DNA of 29,783 nt, from the IMG/VR virus record IMGVR_UViG_3300041016_000283, positions 1-29,783 of that record; one strand, given 5' to 3'. Shown one piece after another: positions 28,374-29,783 of this stretch; position 1 is the first letter of the stretch, and every line of letters begins with the position of its first letter. The position numbers and the translations under genes are program-made. The notes beneath the pieces are model-generated. The model searched no databases and was not told the origin of the DNA. It saw nothing but the letters and a program-made list of their open reading frames with translations. Source of the stretch: a virus.

Positions 28374-28829
28374 TTAGTAGGGTTTATATTGTGTACCATT
28401 ATTTCGTATTGCTTTTAAAACTTGTTTTCTATTTCTGTCTGAATACGAACAATGTACCCAATCCGGATTCTCATCTGTGCCAAACTCCCAAATAAGTTGG
28501 TCAAAGGGTAATTTGTCTTTAATAAAATCAAATACCATTTTATTAGTTACCCCATTAGGTGTGCCATCCATATCAATATCAATAGCCTGACCAAAACAAT
28601 GCTGTGATGTTTTAGATCCCCCAATTTTATCGTTTAATTCTTTTGACCTATACCCACTTGATATATGTATAGGCACTCTAAAATTGTTTCTTACCGGCTC
28701 AAATATATGATCTGCTAATAATTTAAAGTTAGCTATATGATCCTCGCTTGGCATATTACTAATACCATTGCGCTTTGCTGATTCGCTTCTAATTACTTCG
28801 CTTAAATCTAAATGTTCAGATAGTCGCAT
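28374..28829 (-). CDS. Endolysin, peptidase M15 family
   Basis: 151 residues, a single-domain peptidase M15 (M15A/VanY-like). SSGYRSKELNDKIGG (58-71), SQHCFGQAIDID (75-86) and PDWVHCSYS (122-130) carry the zinc ligands (His77, Asp84 or Asp86, His126). It should cleave a D-Ala-containing peptide bond of peptidoglycan at the end of infection. No signal peptide is visible, so it needs a holin. It is adjacent to a small membrane protein gene and a spanin-like gene. It abuts the exonuclease gene stop-to-start. Confidence 0.92.
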   Translation of the reverse strand: MRLSEHLDLSEVIRSESAKRNGISNMPSEDHIANFKLLADHIFEPVRNNFRVPIHISSGYRSKELNDKIGGSKTSQHCFGQAIDIDMDGTPNGVTNKMVFDFIKDKLPFDQLIWEFGTDENPDWVHCSYSDRNRKQVLKAIRNNGTQYKPY

Positions 28830-28830
28830 A

Positions 28831-29019
28831 TTAATCTTTTTTAAATATTTTCTCTGCTGCGGTAAATCCTAAACAAGCTGCTCCTAAACTAGCCACAGAA
28901 ACAACCAACGCTTCTGTTGGGTTTCTTACTAATCCTGCACATAATGATATTGTGCATAAAAATCCACATAATCTTTTCATTGATAACCTTCCGTTATCTT
29001 CGGTAAAAAATTGCTTCAT
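28831..29019 (-). CDS. Small membrane protein, holin-like candidate
   Basis: 62 residues with two hydrophobic segments: LCGFLCTISLCAGLV and EALVVSVASLGAACLGFTA, a short loop (RNPT) between. N-terminus MKQFFTEDNGRLSMKR is charged. Size, two helices and position next to the endolysin gene fit a class II holin. The peptide at 29564-29737 is a second candidate, so which one triggers lysis is open. Confidence 0.7.
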   Translation of the reverse strand: MKQFFTEDNGRLSMKRLCGFLCTISLCAGLVRNPTEALVVSVASLGAACLGFTAAEKIFKKD

Positions 29020-29571
29020 CTAAAATAATTTTTGATACATTCCAACTGAATATCCTTGCATTCCGTAGTTGATTGTAAATAAGCTCTTTTTACGACCTTT
29101 AAAAGCTAACCCTATGCTCCCTTCCAATTTCTTATTATCTAGTCTGTAATCGCCTCGTAACCCCCAATAAACCGCAAATTTGGGTGGGGTTGTCTTAATC
29201 GTTTCTATGTATATTGTTTTTTCTGTAATTTCCGCCTTCACCCCCCTGCCTTGAATTTTGTTCTGGCTTATGGTATCTTTAATAAAAACATACCCATTGC
29301 TATCAAGTTTTATCGTATCTGAATATGCATACACTCGGCTATAATCGGTTATGATTTTTATGGTATCGTGAACAATATTGGTTTGTAAAATAGTATCTAT
29401 AACCTTATAAGGGATCTGCTGACCTTTTTTATACTTTACAATTTCCTTTTTTGTTATAACAGTATCGTATTTTGTTATAACCATAGTTTCTTTTTTAGTA
29501 AACTTTTCTCTATTAAATAATAATAAAAATAAAATAACTGCCAATGCTGCTATTAATAAATCTTTAGTCAT
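29020..29571 (-). CDS. Membrane-anchored spanin-like protein
   Basis: 183 residues from the ATG at 29571; an upstream start at 29628 would add 19 residues that overlap the preceding small gene, so I reject it. LLIAALAVILFLLLF (residues 4-19 from MTKDL) is a membrane anchor, followed by a repetitive beta-rich region (MVITKYDTVITKKEIVKYKK, then KVIDTILQTNIVHDTIKIIT). It ends in an aromatic, beta-barrel-like segment (FAVYWGLRGDYRLDNKKLEG). Proteins of this shape, DUF6808-like by memory, sit in the lysis genes of Bacteroidota phages. A spanin role is inferred. Confidence 0.65.
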   Translation of the reverse strand: MTKDLLIAALAVILFLLLFNREKFTKKETMVITKYDTVITKKEIVKYKKGQQIPYKVIDTILQTNIVHDTIKIITDYSRVYAYSDTIKLDSNGYVFIKDTISQNKIQGRGVKAEITEKTIYIETIKTTPPKFAVYWGLRGDYRLDNKKLEGSIGLAFKGRKKSLFTINYGMQGYSVGMYQKLF

Positions 29572-29737
29572 ATTTTTTACTTGCTTTGTAATAATATCTA
29601 ATTGCAAATGCTCCTGAAATAATAGCAACTAAACTCGCTATTAATGTTACATAAGGTTGAATACTCTTTACGCTTATGACTGCTGTTGTTCCGCTTATAA
29701 GTGTTAATATATCTGCGTGGTTGCTATTTTGTGCCAT
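29564..29737 (-). CDS. Small membrane protein, holin-like candidate
   Basis: 57 residues from the ATG at 29737. The C-terminal half has one hydrophobic segment (YVTLIASLVAIISGAFAIRY) ending with a lysine cluster (KASKKYD), and the N-terminal 20 residues (MAQNSNHADILTLISGTTAV) form an amphipathic segment. It overlaps the spanin-like gene by 8 bases (ATGACTAA) and the upstream gene by TAATG. Confidence 0.65.
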   Translation of the reverse strand: MAQNSNHADILTLISGTTAVISVKSIQPYVTLIASLVAIISGAFAIRYYYKASKKYD

Positions 29738-29783
29738 TACAATTCTTCTTCTATTTCTTTAATAAATTCAATACCGCTTGTCC
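29737..29783 (-). CDS. C-terminal end of an upstream gene (cut by window edge)
   Basis: Only the last 14 codons are inside the window (reading TSGIEFIKEIEEEL then TAA). The stop overlaps the next ATG as TAATG, the same coupling used elsewhere, which supports a real gene end. Nothing can be said about the protein. Confidence 0.6.
   Translation of the reverse strand, partial: TSGIEFIKEIEEEL

Noticed and set aside
29572-29628. Longer N-terminus for the spanin-like protein
   Set aside because: The extra 19 residues overlap almost entirely with the 29564-29737 gene and precede the membrane anchor with no recognisable signal. The ATG at 29571 gives the usual short overlap.
1-29783. CRISPR array, insertion sequence or integrase
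   Set aside because: I saw no regularly spaced 25-40 bp repeats, no transposase or tyrosine/serine recombinase motif, and no terminal inverted repeats. The 22-bp-phased repeats at 4124-4180 are too few and too short.

Overview
The window is a nearly gap-free piece of a tailed-phage (siphovirus-like) genome. All supported genes lie on the minus strand, so transcription runs from 29783 towards 1. The host is most likely a member of the Bacteroidota. The DNA is AT-rich, starts lack Shine-Dalgarno sequences, and many genes overlap as TAATG or ATGA. Several protein families seen here (portal with a MuF-like tail, XkdF-like protease, DUF4373-type replication protein, ERF, small sigma-like protein) are typical of phages of that phylum. 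I see no integrase, excisionase or CI-like repressor, so a lytic lifestyle is possible, but the genome is cut at both ends. LAYOUT, in order of transcription. (1) 29783-27210: lysis and housekeeping block with a holin-like peptide, a spanin-like membrane-anchored protein, a second small membrane protein, an M15 peptidase endolysin, a DnaQ-like exonuclease with a zinc ribbon, and two small proteins. It ends in an intrinsic terminator (27162-27185). (2) 27135-24869: a promoter and a perfect 8-bp inverted repeat lead into an early block with the ERF annealing protein, small HTH proteins and an isolated DnaA C-terminal domain. (3) 24869-24780: a short leader that folds on paper into two hairpins with fully complementary 7-nt loops. 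The second hairpin holds a textbook kink-turn and ends in a U-tract only a few bases before the next AUG. (4) 24779-14595: replication organiser, a probable partner, a PAPS-reductase-like gene flanked by 21-bp direct repeats, two PD-(D/E)XK nucleases, a sigma-like protein, a surface-sugar cassette (LpxA-like, GT2, GT4), an HNH nuclease without a normal start codon, a ParB-like protein, an ABC-ATPase/acetyltransferase fusion, and both terminase subunits. (5) 14539-12901: a second copy of the promoter motif, five or six tiny genes, then a tail-assembly-chaperone-like gene with a T9 slip site and an overlapping -1 frame, ending at a terminator. (6) 12864-4262: tail completion, tail tip, tape measure, then protease, scaffold, major capsid and tail-tube-like genes, ending at a terminator. 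(7) 4261-3917: non-coding, with 22-bp-phased direct repeats. (8) 3916-1: portal fusion, connectors and the start of a fibre-type gene. HOW IT FITS TOGETHER: the two 26-bp promoter copies (24 of 26 identical) drive the early block and the late small-gene/tail block, and the encoded sigma-like protein is a candidate to read them. The kissing-loop leader sits exactly between the recombination genes and the replication genes, where it could control read-through or translation of the replication organiser. The ParB-like, ABC-acetyltransferase and HNH genes next to terminase may form a DNA-modification or packaging module. The strongest candidate for something new is the structured RNA at 24784-24869.
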